62,368 nucleotides of DNA from a virus (IMGVR_UViG_3300032157_000009:1-62368), one strand, 5' to 3'; positions 43,531 through 51,984 are shown, counted from the first letter of the stretch. Notes: generated from the sequence alone by a model not told the origin. Made by a program: numbers and translations.

Positions 43531-44298
43531 ATGAAGCTTATTATTTTCATCTCGCTCCTCCTGCCTGGTATCTGCTTCGCGCAGCCGGGTTTGTTGGCAT
43601 TCACCACCTCCACGCACGGTCAGCCGAGTGGCAGTTCCAACTTTACCGCCAGCTCGGTTTGGGACTGGCCAGCCGGCGTGACGACGGTGGGCATTCAATG
43701 TTGGGGCGCGGGCGGTGGCGGCGGCGCTTCGGATACTTCCGGCGGCGCGGCGGGCGGCGGCAAGGGTGGCGGCTGGGCCACGAACTTTGTGACCAAGGGC
43801 GCGGAAGCTTCCTTGACCATCATCATCGGCGCGCAAGGCAGCGCGGGAACAACTCCTGCGAACGCTGGCGGCAACGGCGGCACGACGCACGTTTATCGCA
43901 CGGGCACCACGGACACGAATTGCCTGGCGACCGGCGGCGTGGGCAGCGCGGGCAAGACCGGCACGGGCGATGGCGCGGGCGCGACCACGGAAGTGGGCGT
44001 GGCGATTGGCAGTTCATCTTTCGCGGGTGGCAACGGCGGCACAGGTGCGGGCGCATCTGCTGGCGGTGGCGGCGGCGGCGCGGCCAGCAATGGCGGCGCG
44101 GGCGGCGATGCCAGCGGCACGACGGGCGGCAGCGGCACGGCCACGAATCCCAATCTCGGCACGGGCGCGAATGGCACCGCGAACGTCGGCGCGCAAGGCA
44201 GCACGTATGGCGGAGCGGGCAGCGGGGGACGCTGCAACAACGCAACGGATCGGGTGGGTGGAGCGGGAACGGCGGGGTATGTGCGGTTGATCTGGTGA
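43531..44298 (+). CDS. Gly-rich tail adhesin with signal peptide
   Basis: 255 residues from ATG 43531. Signal peptide MKLIIFISLLLPGICFA, cleaved after Ala17. A short beta region with WDWPAGVTTVGIQCWGAGGG is followed by about 150 residues with many Gly runs (GGGG and G-x-G), similar to polyglycine-II sheets of phage adhesins such as T4-like gp38. Such proteins cap fibres and choose receptors. The high GC and GCG/GGC codons differ from the early genes. Confidence 0.65.
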   Translation: MKLIIFISLLLPGICFAQPGLLAFTTSTHGQPSGSSNFTASSVWDWPAGVTTVGIQCWGAGGGGGASDTSGGAAGGGKGGGWATNFVTKGAEASLTIIIGAQGSAGTTPANAGGNGGTTHVYRTGTTDTNCLATGGVGSAGKTGTGDGAGATTEVGVAIGSSSFAGGNGGTGAGASAGGGGGGAASNGGAGGDASGTTGGSGTATNPNLGTGANGTANVGAQGSTYGGAGSGGRCNNATDRVGGAGTAGYVRLIW

Positions 44299-44302
44299 AT
44301 TT

Positions 44303-45238
44303 ATGAAGACATTTTTACTGATTCTGGCAATCGGAAGTGCGCTGTGCGTAGACGCCGCCACGATCACCAAGTGGAACAACCTCAACGTGGGCGGCGGGAG
44401 TTCCGCCTTCCGCGTGCAGGACACGGTGATCACCAATGAAGCGCCCGTCGTGTTGAACCTCTCGGATTACGATGTGTTCAAGCTCAAGATTCTCACGAAC
44501 TACTCGCTCAAGTTCACGAACACCGCCGACCTCACCAGCAAAGCCTACGTTTACTATCAGCAGGACACGAATGGCGGCTGGAGCAACCTTTTAACGAGCG
44601 TTCACGGCGGTTTAATCCAGACCAATGCCTACCTGCAAGCTACCACGAACGCGAACGCGCTCGATCTGTTGGAGGTTGTCCCCGGCTTTTTCACGACCAA
44701 CCTGATGGCCTACTGGCCGCAGAATTTCCAGCCGCGGGTGCCGTTTCTGGACACGATTGGCGGTGGGGGTGGGGGTGGCGACCCGCAATGGTTCGATGTG
44801 GAGACGGTGGGCAACACGGACACGGACGCCGGAACGTCGGTTGATGCGACAGAATGGTCGCCGATCACCCTCGGCGCGGGTGATGCAACCAAGGGGCGAA
44901 TCTGGTTTCAAACCTGCGCGGGCAGCGGGTCGTTTAAGATGGGGCTTTACAGCAACGACGGCAACACGCTGCTGGCTTCTGGTGAGGTTTCTTACACGAC
45001 GGCGGACGATGCTGTGTTCAAAGAAATCACCTTCGACACCCCGGCCACCGTGAGTGCTGGTAGCTATTTGATCGCCTGGTCGTTTTCAACGGTGGACCCG
45101 GGCATTCGGCGCAAGGCCGGTGTCGGAAACTGGAAATCGAAACTGTCTCATCCCTACGCCAACTTTCCAACGGCAACCCTACCATCTCCCGATTTCGACC
45201 TGGCGCGAAACTACGCCGTTTCCGTTTACGTGGAATGA
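44303..45238 (+). CDS. Signal-peptide protein with Gly hinge and jelly-roll-like domain
   Basis: 311 residues. Signal peptide MKTFLLILAIGSALCVDA (cleavage around Ala18). The N-terminal half is beta-rich, a run of seven Gly (GGGGGGG near 152) acts as a hinge, and the C-terminal half looks like a jelly-roll (FKMGLYSNDGNTLLAS and later AWSFSTVDPG). Likely a receptor-binding or accessory surface protein associated with the fibre. Confidence 0.6.
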   Translation: MKTFLLILAIGSALCVDAATITKWNNLNVGGGSSAFRVQDTVITNEAPVVLNLSDYDVFKLKILTNYSLKFTNTADLTSKAYVYYQQDTNGGWSNLLTSVHGGLIQTNAYLQATTNANALDLLEVVPGFFTTNLMAYWPQNFQPRVPFLDTIGGGGGGGDPQWFDVETVGNTDTDAGTSVDATEWSPITLGAGDATKGRIWFQTCAGSGSFKMGLYSNDGNTLLASGEVSYTTADDAVFKEITFDTPATVSAGSYLIAWSFSTVDPGIRRKAGVGNWKSKLSHPYANFPTATLPSPDFDLARNYAVSVYVE

Positions 45239-46956
45239 AAGCCTTGCTCTTAATCCTGCTCTTGAGCGTGCTCCCGGTGCGGGCCGCAACGATCAATGCC
45301 GCCAGCGCGTCCCGCGCGCACGTCGGCGCGGCCTACGCCACGCCTGCGGTGGACGGTGATGTGATTGTCATTCCGTCCGGCACGGCATCGTGGGCCACCA
45401 AGCTGGATGTGACCAACGCGGTCAGTTTCATCGGCGCTGGCACAGCCAGCACGATTCTGCTTTGCGATTCCAACACGCCGTTGTTTGAGTTCTACACCGC
45501 GAACTTCACCGGCAAGACGCAGATCGTGGCCGAGATTCAATTCGCCGCCGGCACTACCCCGTCCTCGGCGGCGTGGTGGTATGTCCACGGTTGCAACACC
45601 AACAACAACCGTTTCATCACGTCAAATATGTGGTTCAACGGCACGACCGCGCCGTGCCCCTTCGTCATTGGTGCGGTGGGGGTGATGAAGTCAAACCGCT
45701 GGGACATCACCAGCAACATCGGGCTTTACATCTACCATCAGAACTGGAACGGGGAGCTGTATTCGCGCGGCTCGTTTTATGATCCCGTGGATTACAACTC
45801 GGACGAGTTTTGGATGGTCGAAGGGTCGATTGTCAACGGCAGCGGCGCGGCCTACGCCTTCACAGACGCCTATCGCGGAGCCCGCTATTGGGTGCGCTAC
45901 ACCGCGATCACGAATCGCTGGCTGGAAGCGCACGGGACGGAGAGCGGCTTTGTGGGCGGCACGAGGGCCGTCGTGAGCGATCACAACATTTTTCACGGCG
46001 ACGGCTCCAGCACCTACGCGCACAACATGCGTTCCGCCACCTTGATTGCGTTCTCTAATCGCGTCCACAACGCCGGTTCGGCAGCCAACTTCGGACACCT
46101 TGATTCGTATCGGAAAGTCTATTGGGCAGCCCCGTGGGGTCAGGCCAATGGGGAGAATCCGATTGATGGCAACGACGCCACCATCTACGCCACGGGCAGG
46201 GCGTCTGGCGGCGGGGAAAAGTTTCTGGTGGACAGCACCAAGAGCTGGACCCCGATGCAGTGGGTGGGCTACCAGCTCACGCGCACGAACCCGTTGAACG
46301 CCGATAAAACCGCCCTGACCGATTTCCGGTCGGGTTACATCTCCTCGAACAGCGCCACGGTGATTACGGTGGCCAACAGCATTGGGGGCGCGTTTCCAAA
46401 CATCTATTTCACGAACAATGATGACTACCGAATCTTGAGGGTAGATCAAGCCTTCGACCAGCCCGGCGTGAAAGACAATGTGCAATGGACCTGGCGGAAG
46501 AATTCCGCGCTCACTGTATCTGCAAATGTCGCCACGGCCACGATGAGCGCGCACGGTTTTACGACGGGCGACCACATCATCGTGGGCGACCTGATCGTGG
46601 GCGTGGCCGAGCTGACAACGATGGCGCAAATCACCGTCGTCAACGAGAACAGCTACACCTTTCCACTCTACACCGCCAACGGCACGGCCAGCGCGCAGTA
46701 TGAGGGTTGGGTGAGCAAGATTCTAACATACAACCAGGGACTGGACCCGTGCTACGAATGGGGAAACAAGCGCAGCGACGAAGCAGATTTGGACTTCGCG
46801 CCGTCGGCAGCGTTCATCCGCGCGGATGAGCACTACTACAACGACACCGTGAAGCCTGGATACACGGGCATTCCGTTTCCGTGGGGGAGTGAATCCGCCG
46901 CCACCCACAACCTGAGCGTTGGCACGCTGAATGTGAATAATTTGATTGAACGCTAG
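45235..46956 (+). CDS. Signal-peptide protein with right-handed beta-helix
   Basis: 573 residues. Signal peptide MKALLLILLLSVLPVRA (cleavage after Ala17). The start of the mature part (INAASASRAHVGAAY, then DGDVIVIPSGTASW and VSFIGAG) is the entry of a pectin-lyase-like beta-helix, with later turns containing N and G. Such folds are used by tail spikes that bind or cut polysaccharides. No catalytic residues could be assigned. ATGA overlap with the previous gene. Confidence 0.65.
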   Translation: MKALLLILLLSVLPVRAATINAASASRAHVGAAYATPAVDGDVIVIPSGTASWATKLDVTNAVSFIGAGTASTILLCDSNTPLFEFYTANFTGKTQIVAEIQFAAGTTPSSAAWWYVHGCNTNNNRFITSNMWFNGTTAPCPFVIGAVGVMKSNRWDITSNIGLYIYHQNWNGELYSRGSFYDPVDYNSDEFWMVEGSIVNGSGAAYAFTDAYRGARYWVRYTAITNRWLEAHGTESGFVGGTRAVVSDHNIFHGDGSSTYAHNMRSATLIAFSNRVHNAGSAANFGHLDSYRKVYWAAPWGQANGENPIDGNDATIYATGRASGGGEKFLVDSTKSWTPMQWVGYQLTRTNPLNADKTALTDFRSGYISSNSATVITVANSIGGAFPNIYFTNNDDYRILRVDQAFDQPGVKDNVQWTWRKNSALTVSANVATATMSAHGFTTGDHIIVGDLIVGVAELTTMAQITVVNENSYTFPLYTANGTASAQYEGWVSKILTYNQGLDPCYEWGNKRSDEADLDFAPSAAFIRADEHYYNDTVKPGYTGIPFPWGSESAATHNLSVGTLNVNNLIER

Positions 46957-46959
46957 CAA

Positions 46960-47244
46960 ATGATGGACAAGTCTGTACATGGTTTTAGGGCAAATATGAA
47001 AGACACAATCTCCACCACCGTGATTGCTGCGGCGGCATTTATTACTCAATTCACCAACCTGGATTTATTCTTCAAGGTCTTGGTCGGAGGATTGACGGTT
47101 GGGTTTTTATCGTTCAAGTTGTGGATGGCAATTTTGAACAACATAGATGCCATTCTGAATCCACGTCAGTACATTGCTGATAGTCGTGCCCGACGAAAAC
47201 AAGAGCAGTGGCTCAAGAGCCAGAACGCCGACAACGCTGATTGA
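46960..47244 (+). CDS. Small membrane protein, holin candidate 1
   Basis: 94 residues with two hydrophobic segments (about 18-33 and 37-60) and a charged C-terminal tail (RARRKQEQWLKSQ), a class II holin-like layout. A start at ATG 46996 would remove 12 residues and leave a dual-start possibility. It directly precedes another membrane protein and two lipoproteins. Confidence 0.55.
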   Translation: MMDKSVHGFRANMKDTISTTVIAAAAFITQFTNLDLFFKVLVGGLTVGFLSFKLWMAILNNIDAILNPRQYIADSRARRKQEQWLKSQNADNAD

Positions 47245-47246
47245 TT

Positions 47247-47564
47247 ATGACACCAAAATGGATCACCAATTTCATGGACGGGCTTAAGAGCCTGGTGAAT
47301 ATTCCTGGCATGTGGATTGATGGAGCGTTGTACGTCTGTTTGGCGCTGACGGGATTCTGGATGATTTTCTTCGGCACCGACGAGGCGGCCAAGTATGTTG
47401 CCCCAACGATTCTTTTTTGGTCCAAAGGCGTCATTGGTTCGCTGGATGCAGCCTTTCTGGCGCTGAAATTATTTCGCAGCAACACCTTTGCGGTACATAC
47501 CGCTGAGCAGAAACAGAAAACCGGTAACACTGAGATCTTGCGGAAACAAACTGAAAACGGTTAA
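47247..47564 (+). CDS. Small membrane protein, holin candidate 2
   Basis: 105 residues from ATG 47247; TTG 47241 overlaps the upstream stop as TTGA and could also be used. Two hydrophobic segments (LYVCLALTGFWMIFF and a second near 65-85) and a charged end. It may be a holin or antiholin partner of the previous gene. Confidence 0.55.
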   Translation: MTPKWITNFMDGLKSLVNIPGMWIDGALYVCLALTGFWMIFFGTDEAAKYVAPTILFWSKGVIGSLDAAFLALKLFRSNTFAVHTAEQKQKTGNTEILRKQTENG

Positions 47565-47576
47565 CCTAAATCCAAC

Positions 47577-47987
47577 ATGAAAAAGATCCTTGCCATTATT
47601 GCCAGCGCCAGTCTGTTGTGCGGCTGCACCACCACCCCGCAACAAACTCAAATTGAACAATTAGCGGCGGACCTGCGCGACATCACCGAGGCTACGGTGA
47701 TCATTGCGCTGGCCGAGAAGCCCGACAACCGCGACGAGCTCTTGCTGGTGTTGGGCAAGCTCAAGGCGTTGGAAGCGTTGCCGGATCCCATCACGCTGAC
47801 CTCGTTGCGCAGCCTGTTGATGGAGTTGCCGCTGGACCGGCTGGAGTCGGACAAGGGACAACTCTACATCATCGGTGCTCGGGTCATATTGCGCCGGGTG
47901 AGCTATGAAGTGGACCTGGGAACGCTGACCACAGTTCGACCAATTGTGGTTGCGTTGCGTGAGGGTTTGGAAGCGGGGTTGAAGTGA
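47577..47987 (+). CDS. Lipoprotein, possible outer-membrane spanin
   Basis: 136 residues with a lipoprotein signal: MKKILAIIASASLLCGC, lipobox LCGC (Cys17 lipidated). The mature part is helical. Its place after two holin-like genes fits an o-spanin role in lysing the outer membrane, but the size and lack of Pro-rich region do not prove it. Confidence 0.55.
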   Translation: MKKILAIIASASLLCGCTTTPQQTQIEQLAADLRDITEATVIIALAEKPDNRDELLLVLGKLKALEALPDPITLTSLRSLLMELPLDRLESDKGQLYIIGARVILRRVSYEVDLGTLTTVRPIVVALREGLEAGLK

Positions 47988-48280
47988 AGCGGCTCTTGTT
48001 GGTCACAACGTTGTCGCTCGTGTGCGGCTGTCAGAGCTACCGTGAACGATTCATTTACTTCGGGGCGGACGGCTCAACCAATCACGTGGTGGACGTTTCC
48101 TTCAAATCTTGCCTGATGATGGGCAAGGCGGCTAAATTGCGGACCGAGACCCAGACCGGGGAGTTTATCCGTTCCGTCAACGCCGACGGTCTGGAGGTCA
48201 AACCGGACGCTGAATCAGTCAAAGCCATCACTCAAGGGGTGACCGAAGCCCTGCTCAAGAGCCTCAAGCCTGTGCCTTAA
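47984..48280 (+). CDS. Second small lipoprotein
   Basis: 98 residues from GTG 47984 (GTGA overlap). Lipobox at LVCGC (Cys16). The mature chain has a beta-like start and a helical end. It might pair with the previous lipoprotein or act in surface exclusion. Confidence 0.55.
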   Translation: MKRLLLVTTLSLVCGCQSYRERFIYFGADGSTNHVVDVSFKSCLMMGKAAKLRTETQTGEFIRSVNADGLEVKPDAESVKAITQGVTEALLKSLKPVP

Positions 48281-48310
48281 CAGCTTGTTTTCAATGGGTT
48301 CCGCCCTGTT

Positions 48311-48357
48311 TGAAAATAGTTGAAGATTTTTCTTTCCTTTTGCCCAACGGTCAGGCA
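48311..48357 (+). promoter_or_regulatory. 47-bp recurrent element, copy B
   Basis: TGAAAATAGTTGAAGA (48311-48326), 11 bases, TTTTGCCCAACGGTCAGGCA (48338-48357). Lies in the 135-base gap 48281-48415 before the 48416 gene, whose leader is AAGAAAGAACGCTAAA. The spacer is TTTTCTTTCCT and is shared with copy D. Confidence 0.65.
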
Positions 48358-48415
48358 AGGTTAAGGCACAGTCAGGGGCGAAGAGCCTGAGACCGAGAAA
48401 AGAAAGAACGCTAAA

Positions 48416-48760
48416 ATGAACAAATCCTTCCGTTTGGTTCCGACCCCAACCGCTGCAACGTTCCCTGAGTCTTTGTGGGAAGCTCTTTTGGACCAAGGTT
48501 TCAATTTCGGCCCAAAGGATGAGAACGACGGCTTTCCAATGCCCTGGGACGCCGGGTTTGAAATTTACCCCAAGGTTGTTGGTGACCATCATGAAATCAC
48601 GATGGTCATTTCAGGCAGCGCCGGGCCGAGTGGTTTTGGCGACGCCAAGGTTTCAATTCCACTTTCGTCAGCGGCGGACAATTTGAAGTTTGAGGTTTAC
48701 GATTTGACAGACAATCAGATCGCAGCATTGGTCGCCCTTGGCTACAACGTCGTTGATTGA
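48416..48760 (+). CDS. Hypothetical protein
   Basis: 114 residues, mixed alpha/beta (SLWEALLDQGFNFG and a final DNQIAALVALGYNVVD). First gene after element B and preceded by the AAGAAAGAACGCTAAA leader. Function unknown. Confidence 0.65.
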   Translation: MNKSFRLVPTPTAATFPESLWEALLDQGFNFGPKDENDGFPMPWDAGFEIYPKVVGDHHEITMVISGSAGPSGFGDAKVSIPLSSAADNLKFEVYDLTDNQIAALVALGYNVVD

Positions 48761-48763
48761 CCT

Positions 48764-48798
48764 CGCCTTCCACCGGGCTGCGGCTGCGGTGGACGGCG
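48764..48798 (+). terminator. Hairpin between 48416 and 48841 genes
   Basis: CGCC-TTCCACC at 48764-48774 pairs with GGTGGA-C-GGCG at 48788-48798, with a small bulge and a 13-base loop. It lies in the 80-base gap and could be a terminator or a leader structure for the next gene. Confidence 0.45.
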
Positions 48799-48840
48799 AA
48801 GCCAAACACGGCTCGCAAAACAACAAACCGAAAGAACGCT

Positions 48841-49098
48841 ATGAACTCAAAACTCCCAGAAGCTCCTTGCTATTGGAATAACTCTGAAGCTGCTGCATGG
48901 CAATCCGGTTACGAAGCCGGGCGAGACTCAATTGCCAACGAACACGCCGCACTGGTGGCTGTGGCTGAGGCGGCAAAGGCTCTTCAATACGAATGCGGCA
49001 AGTTGTCCTTCATGAGTCACAACGAGCAGCCCGAGCTTTATGCGGCTTGGAGCGAAATGACGAATGCTTTGAACAATCTCCCACGACGTCTTAATTAG
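48841..49098 (+). CDS. Hypothetical protein
   Basis: 85 residues from ATG 48841, chosen because the preceding bases CCGAAAGAACGCT match the leader seen at the element-linked genes. Contains a Gly-rich turn (SGYEAGRDS) and a helix. Function unknown. Confidence 0.6.
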   Translation: MNSKLPEAPCYWNNSEAAAWQSGYEAGRDSIANEHAALVAVAEAAKALQYECGKLSFMSHNEQPELYAAWSEMTNALNNLPRRLN

Positions 49099-49116
49099 CG
49101 TTCTGCCGGCGTGGGC

Positions 49117-49156
49117 GTGCCGGCCAGGTTTGAGCTCTTGGCTCCTTGGCCGGCAC
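49117..49156 (+). terminator. Hairpin between 48841 and 49172 genes
   Basis: GTGCCGGCCA (49117-49126) pairs perfectly with TGGCCGGCAC (49147-49156), loop of 20. No T-run follows; possible terminator or RNA processing element. Confidence 0.5.
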
Positions 49157-49171
49157 ACTTGAATTTGACAC

Positions 49172-49366
49172 ATGAAAATTGAAATCGTCCAGAATGGCCG
49201 GTTGTGCGACGTGGTTGCCGACGGCAAAGTAGTTCACTCCACCGGGCGGGTCGCGGCCAAAGGTTACGCCTTGGGCCTGTTCCAAAAGCACGGTGGCGAA
49301 TTGTGGAACCAGAAGCGTGGCGGCAAGATGGTGTTGGTCAGGAGTGGTGCAGCCACCCATCCGTAA
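49172..49366 (+). CDS. Small hypothetical protein
   Basis: 64 residues, beta-strand start (MKIEIVQNGRL) with Gly turns and a helical middle, basic. The gap before it (49099-49171) holds the hairpin. Function unknown. Confidence 0.55.
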   Translation: MKIEIVQNGRLCDVVADGKVVHSTGRVAAKGYALGLFQKHGGELWNQKRGGKMVLVRSGAATHP

Positions 49367-49407
49367 TTTGACGGTCAAACAAACAACCCAAAGAGAAAGG
49401 TCAGTCA

Positions 49408-50052
49408 ATGAAATGGAAAGAGTCAGGAACCCAATTCGAGTCCGTTCCGCCGGGGTCTCACATAGCGCGGTGTTACGGATGCATCGATCTCGGCACCCAG
49501 CCGAAGGTCTTCAACGGAGAGACCCATTTGGAACGCCAGGTGCAAATCTCCTTTGAGTTGCCCGCCCTTAAGATGGAGGGCAAATATGACCCCAAAGCCA
49601 AGGGCAAGCCTATGATGGCCAGCCGCAAGTTCAAGCAGAGTTTACACCCGAAGGCCAACTTGCGCAAGTTCCTGGAAGGCTGGCGTGGTCGCGCATTCAA
49701 GCCGGGTGAAGCCGAGCAGTTCGACCCGAAGAAATTGCCCGGCTTGCCCTGTCGGGTGAATGTGGTGGAGAGCCAGGATGGCACTCGCACCTTCATTGAC
49801 AGCATTGCGCCGCTGGGCAAAGGGGAGAAGATCCCCAAACAGATCAATCCGTCGGTGTACCTCAGCCTGGATCCGGAGGAGTTTGACTCGGCGACGTTCG
49901 ACAAGCTGAGTAACGGGCTCAAGGAGCGCATCGCCAAGTCGCCGGAGTTCATCGCGCTGGAGAATGGCGGAGCCGGGGAAGAGGCTCAAGGTGACGCACC
50001 GACCGACGACGGCAGCGCACCGGCTGACGGTGACGACAACACGCCATTCTGA
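49408..50052 (+). CDS. SSB-like single-stranded DNA-binding protein
   Basis: 214 residues. The core has a beta-barrel-like pattern with ERQVQISFELP and later FLEGWRGRAFKPGE, as in a group of phage proteins annotated as single-strand binding or DUF669-like. The C-terminus ends in an acidic tail finishing DGDDNTPF, close to the DDxxPF tip through which SSB proteins dock partners. It probably coats ssDNA during replication and recombination. Confidence 0.65.
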   Translation: MKWKESGTQFESVPPGSHIARCYGCIDLGTQPKVFNGETHLERQVQISFELPALKMEGKYDPKAKGKPMMASRKFKQSLHPKANLRKFLEGWRGRAFKPGEAEQFDPKKLPGLPCRVNVVESQDGTRTFIDSIAPLGKGEKIPKQINPSVYLSLDPEEFDSATFDKLSNGLKERIAKSPEFIALENGGAGEEAQGDAPTDDGSAPADGDDNTPF

Positions 50053-50272
50053 ACAATCTCGGCGACGGGAACTGGCGGTGACTGCCGAAAGGTAAAATCG
50101 AAAGTAATTACCAGCCCGTTTCCAACCGTCTCAATTTATCAACGCTGTGCAAAGTGGAAGAAGGCCACTGGTGGGTAGCGCCCACTTTCTCAGAAGTCTT
50201 AGGGCTGAGTGCTGATGACTTCACAGAATCGCCGGGGTAGAGCCGGCCACAGCGACCAAATTACAACCCAAA
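50053..50272 (+). other. 220-base gap with mutually exclusive hairpins, possible leader RNA
   Basis: No gene is supported here. AAAGTGG (50151-50157) can pair with CCACTTT (50182-50188), or GTGG 50154-50157 with CCAC 50165-50168 while GTGGG 50171-50175 pairs with CCCAC 50181-50185. These alternatives resemble an attenuator. A smaller GGCGGTGACTGCC hairpin lies near 50072. It is the leader of the 50273 gene. Confidence 0.35.
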
Positions 50273-51025
50273 ATGAAACTCATCAAATTCTTCAAAGAGT
50301 CCCTCAAGCTGCCAACCTTGTTGGGAGTAACGTCCGAAGCCGAAGAGGAGCGCCAAGAGCTCTCCTTGAACCTTCGGGCCATCACCAAGGTCACCAACGC
50401 CAACGAGCAGACTGTTGCGGTGAACACGGCTCGGGACGTTCAAACCTATGTCAAAGCGGTCAAGGATCGTGGGCTGGAATTTCGCCGTCCGATCAACGAC
50501 TTCGTTTCTCTGGTCAAGAAGACCGAGGACGATCATCTGGCTCCGTTGCTGGTGGAGCAGGAGCGCATCAAGAAGCTGTGCGCCAACTTCCAGGAAAAGG
50601 AAGCCCGGCGTGTGGCCAAGGAAGAGGCTGAACAAGCTGAGCTCCGTGCCAAAGCAGAACGCGAACGGCAGGCATTGGAAGAAAAGGCTCGTCAAGCGGC
50701 CATCAAGGCTGCTGCCACCGGCAAGGCCAACGACGAGAAGAAAGCTGCAGCCGTTCAAGCTGCCGCCGAAGCTGCCGAACAAGCCGCACAAGCCACCATG
50801 GTGTTGCCGTTGCCCGAGAAGGCTCGTGACACCGGCATGAGCGTCAAGCGGGTGCTCAAGTGGGAAGTCACGGACATTCGCGCACTTGCGGCCGCAAGAC
50901 CCGACTTGGTAAAAATGGAGCCCAAGGGCAGCGCCATCCAAGCGGTGTGCATTCCCGAAATGCCCAACAAGCCACCGGGGTTGAAACTTTGGTGGGAGAA
51001 CACGACGGTTTTCTCAAAACGTTAA
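50273..51025 (+). CDS. Coiled-coil protein, recombination-associated
   Basis: 250 residues. A long Glu/Ala/Lys-rich coiled coil (about 105-175) separates an N-terminal helical domain from a C-terminal domain with KWEVTDIRALAAARPDLVKME and KPPGLKLWWENT. This layout is known from phage proteins next to SSB and recombinases. No enzyme motif is visible. Located after the SSB-like gene and its structured leader. Confidence 0.6.
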   Translation: MKLIKFFKESLKLPTLLGVTSEAEEERQELSLNLRAITKVTNANEQTVAVNTARDVQTYVKAVKDRGLEFRRPINDFVSLVKKTEDDHLAPLLVEQERIKKLCANFQEKEARRVAKEEAEQAELRAKAERERQALEEKARQAAIKAAATGKANDEKKAAAVQAAAEAAEQAAQATMVLPLPEKARDTGMSVKRVLKWEVTDIRALAAARPDLVKMEPKGSAIQAVCIPEMPNKPPGLKLWWENTTVFSKR

Positions 51026-51048
51026 CAACTCAAAGAAAGAAAAATAAT

Positions 51049-51384
51049 ATGGCAACCTATGGATTCCTTTGTCCAACTCCAAAGCAGCATTGCAATGGAA
51101 CGTTGGCGAAACTAAATGCAGGACTGGACAAGCGCGGCATCAAAAAACACGGCTCTCAAGCAGAAGCGATGAAGTGCTACTCTGGCTATCTCATAAATAT
51201 TATGGGGTGTGAGAAATTGACCAATCGGGAATTTCGTCATCCGAACGGAGGTCCGATTGAAGTTTTGAATCGGGAGTCTCAATTTGGGGCAAGGCTCAGG
51301 GCTGGGAAACGTGGCGAGGGGAACGCGATTGGTTCTGTCAACAGAGGAATGCCAACGGGTCATGCTGCGGTAATTTCCGCATGA
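51049..51384 (+). CDS. Hypothetical protein
   Basis: 111 residues from ATG 51049, preceded by AAAGAAAGAAAAATAAT (A-rich leader). Begins MATYGFLCPTPKQHCNG with two Cys and is basic with Asn/Gly-rich loops. Function unknown. Confidence 0.55.
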   Translation: MATYGFLCPTPKQHCNGTLAKLNAGLDKRGIKKHGSQAEAMKCYSGYLINIMGCEKLTNREFRHPNGGPIEVLNRESQFGARLRAGKRGEGNAIGSVNRGMPTGHAAVISA

Positions 51385-51581
51385 ACATTTACGTTTGGAT
51401 TCCATTCGTCCTCCTTTGTGCGCTTGCCATTCCGGTCATCTGGGTCAGCGTCAGCCGCTGTCCCAAGTGTCACGGCTTCTGCGAGGACGAGGAAGCCTGC
51501 CAGCTCAAGATTCAAACCGACCAACAACACGAAAGCGAAAGACAAACCCATGGCCAAAAAGAAGACAACAACCCCACGTGA
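51381..51581 (+). CDS. Small membrane protein with Cys cluster
   Basis: 66 residues from ATG 51381 (ATGA overlap). One hydrophobic helix at residues 4-24, then CPKCHGFCEDEEAC, a possible metal site, and a polar Gln-rich tail. It overlaps the next gene by 32 bases. Confidence 0.55.
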   Translation: MNIYVWIPFVLLCALAIPVIWVSVSRCPKCHGFCEDEEACQLKIQTDQQHESERQTHGQKEDNNPT

Positions 51582-51984
51582 CGGACAACGGGTCCGCATC
51601 CGCATCAAGCACCTGTTCAACGAACAGGAAAAGGATGACAAAATCAAGGACATGACTCGCACCATGCGGGAAGTGGAACTGAAGCAGGAGCAACTCAAGT
51701 CGGTCAACGCCACCGGCAAGGCGGAAATCCGTCAGCTGCTGGCAATGGTTACCGACCTGCGCAATCAGCTGGAGGACGGCGGTGCTCAGGTGGAGGTGGA
51801 CGCCATTCGGGTGGTGGACCGAAAAGAAGGAACGAAATCGTTTTACGTTTGGCGACCCGGCCAGACCGGGCACGACGAGTTTGTCCGCAAGGAGAATCTC
51901 ACGGAAGAGGAATTTTCCGAGTTGCCCGGCATCCTGCCTGACCCGGTTCAGCGTGACGACGACCCGGCTCACCCCCAGGAATGA
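51550..51984 (+). CDS. Coiled-coil hypothetical protein
   Basis: 144 residues from ATG 51550. A basic N-terminus precedes a helical coiled coil (about 30-80: KIKDMTRTMREVELKQEQL) and a C-terminal beta region with SFYVWRPGQTGHDEF. Acidic end. Function unknown. Confidence 0.55.
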   Translation: MAKKKTTTPRDGQRVRIRIKHLFNEQEKDDKIKDMTRTMREVELKQEQLKSVNATGKAEIRQLLAMVTDLRNQLEDGGAQVEVDAIRVVDRKEGTKSFYVWRPGQTGHDEFVRKENLTEEEFSELPGILPDPVQRDDDPAHPQE

